A stretch of 6,274 bases of DNA from Oscillospiraceae bacterium (GTDB lineage: Bacteria; Bacillota; Clostridia; Oscillospirales; QAMX01), in the NCBI GenBank assembly GCA_902772625.1, contig CACYBP010000197.1:1-6274 (forward strand), given 5' to 3'. The notes beneath the pieces were generated by a model. The model saw only the letters and a program-made list of their open reading frames with translations. It did no database searches and was not told the DNA's origin. Below, piece by piece: positions 5,992-6,274 of this stretch. The translations under genes were made by a program, and so were the position numbers. Position 1 is the stretch's first letter. Every line of letters starts with the position of its first letter.

Positions 5992-6025
5992 AAACGCCCT
6001 GTGGGAAAACCCCGCAGGGCGTTTT
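5992..6025 (+). terminator. Intrinsic terminator of the lipoprotein/ECF/anti-sigma unit
   Basis: A 14-bp stem with a single G-U pair (5992-6005 with 6011-6024) closes a 5-nt loop AAAAC, and its 3' side runs into GTTTT (6021-6025). It lies 62 bp after the anti-sigma stop. A smaller 6-bp hairpin (5940-5945 with 5951-5956) sits earlier, but without a U tract. Confidence 0.9.
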
Positions 6026-6062
6026 CGCATCCCGCGCGCTTTCGCTCGCTCTTTCACGCACC

Positions 6063-6091
6063 TTGCGCTTTCGGGAAAAGCGTGATACAAT
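6063..6091 (+). promoter_or_regulatory. Extended -10 sigma-A promoter for the downstream peptidase-like gene
   Basis: TTGCGC (6063-6068) is a fair -35. After exactly 17 bp comes TACAAT (6086-6091), preceded by TGA (6083-6085) as an extended -10. Transcription would start near 6098, giving a short leader of about 37 nt. Together with the terminator at 5992-6025 it makes the last gene a separate transcription unit. Confidence 0.82.
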
Positions 6092-6134
6092 GAAGAAAGA
6101 ACGATCCCGAAAACCGAACGACGGAGGAATCCAT

Positions 6135-6274
6135 ATGCTCCCTTTCGATGAAAGCTATACGCTGGACGTTTTTCAGAGGCTCCTCGCGGTGGACAGCACC
6201 ACCGGACAGACCGGAAAGATCCAGAAGCTCGTCTGCGAGCTCCTGGACGGGCTGGGATACCGCTATGCCGTCAC
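6135..6274 (+). CDS. Putative M42/M20-type metallopeptidase, N-terminal fragment (3' end outside window)
   Basis: An ATG with GGAGG (6123-6127) at 7 nt opens a frame that stays open to the window edge, 46 complete codons. The N-terminus MLPFDESYTLDVFQRLLAVD runs into STTGQTGKIQKLVCELLDGL and then GYRYAV. A helix, a short serine/threonine-glycine turn of the kind xxSPTGxxxK, a second helix and a leucine-glycine-tyrosine turn are the usual opening of co-catalytic zinc aminopeptidases of family M42 and of related M20 peptidases. The metal ligands lie beyond the window, so activity and exact family cannot be judged. Confidence 0.6.
   Translation, partial: MLPFDESYTLDVFQRLLAVDSTTGQTGKIQKLVCELLDGLGYRYAV

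Noticed and set aside
5177..6061. A 294-codon minus-strand frame opposite the anti-sigma gene.
   Set aside because: It runs through the strong terminator at 5992-6025 and opposes two well-supported genes.
1..6274. tRNA or rRNA genes, CRISPR arrays, transposases and attachment sites.
   Set aside because: No cloverleaf, regularly spaced repeat array, transposase motif or flanking direct repeat was seen.

Overview
The window looks like chromosomal DNA from a GC-rich member of the Bacillota, probably a gut-type Clostridia. Three things suggest this: strong GGAGG-type ribosome binding sites before nearly every gene, sigma-A promoters with extended -10 elements, and an ECF sigma/anti-sigma pair whose anti-sigma carries a DUF4367-like outer domain. 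All genes lie on the + strand. The taxonomic placement is inference; no 16S or other marker beyond rpsB and tsf is present.

Layout. Bases 2-250 are the 3' end of a sugar isomerase gene of the L-fucose/L-arabinose isomerase type, closed by a GC-rich hairpin terminator. A near-consensus promoter (395-423) then drives rpsB (ribosomal protein S2) and tsf (elongation factor Ts). Its leader of about 125 nt folds into a branched structure, and part of that structure can instead pair with the rpsB Shine-Dalgarno. A strong intrinsic terminator follows tsf. Next comes a stand-alone URO-D superfamily gene (2478-3509) that is not a typical hemE and has no obvious promoter of its own.

The most interesting part is 3540-6025. 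An AT-rich patch holding a perfect 8-bp inverted repeat and a possible ECF-type promoter precedes three tightly packed genes. The first encodes a lipoprotein with two cystatin/stefin-like repeats (QVVAG-type motifs exactly 95 residues apart) and a C-terminal DUF4367-like domain. The second encodes an ECF sigma factor. The third encodes a one-TM anti-sigma factor whose outer domain resembles the lipoprotein's C-terminal domain. The unit ends at a strong terminator (5992-6025).

The simplest reading is a surface-stress regulon. The sigma factor is held by its membrane partner. The lipoprotein, made in the same unit, is both a possible surface protease inhibitor and, through the shared domain, a possible co-sensor or competitor for whatever the anti-sigma detects. 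This link is inference.

The last 140 bases are the start of a metallopeptidase-like gene (M42/M20 type) with its own extended -10 promoter.
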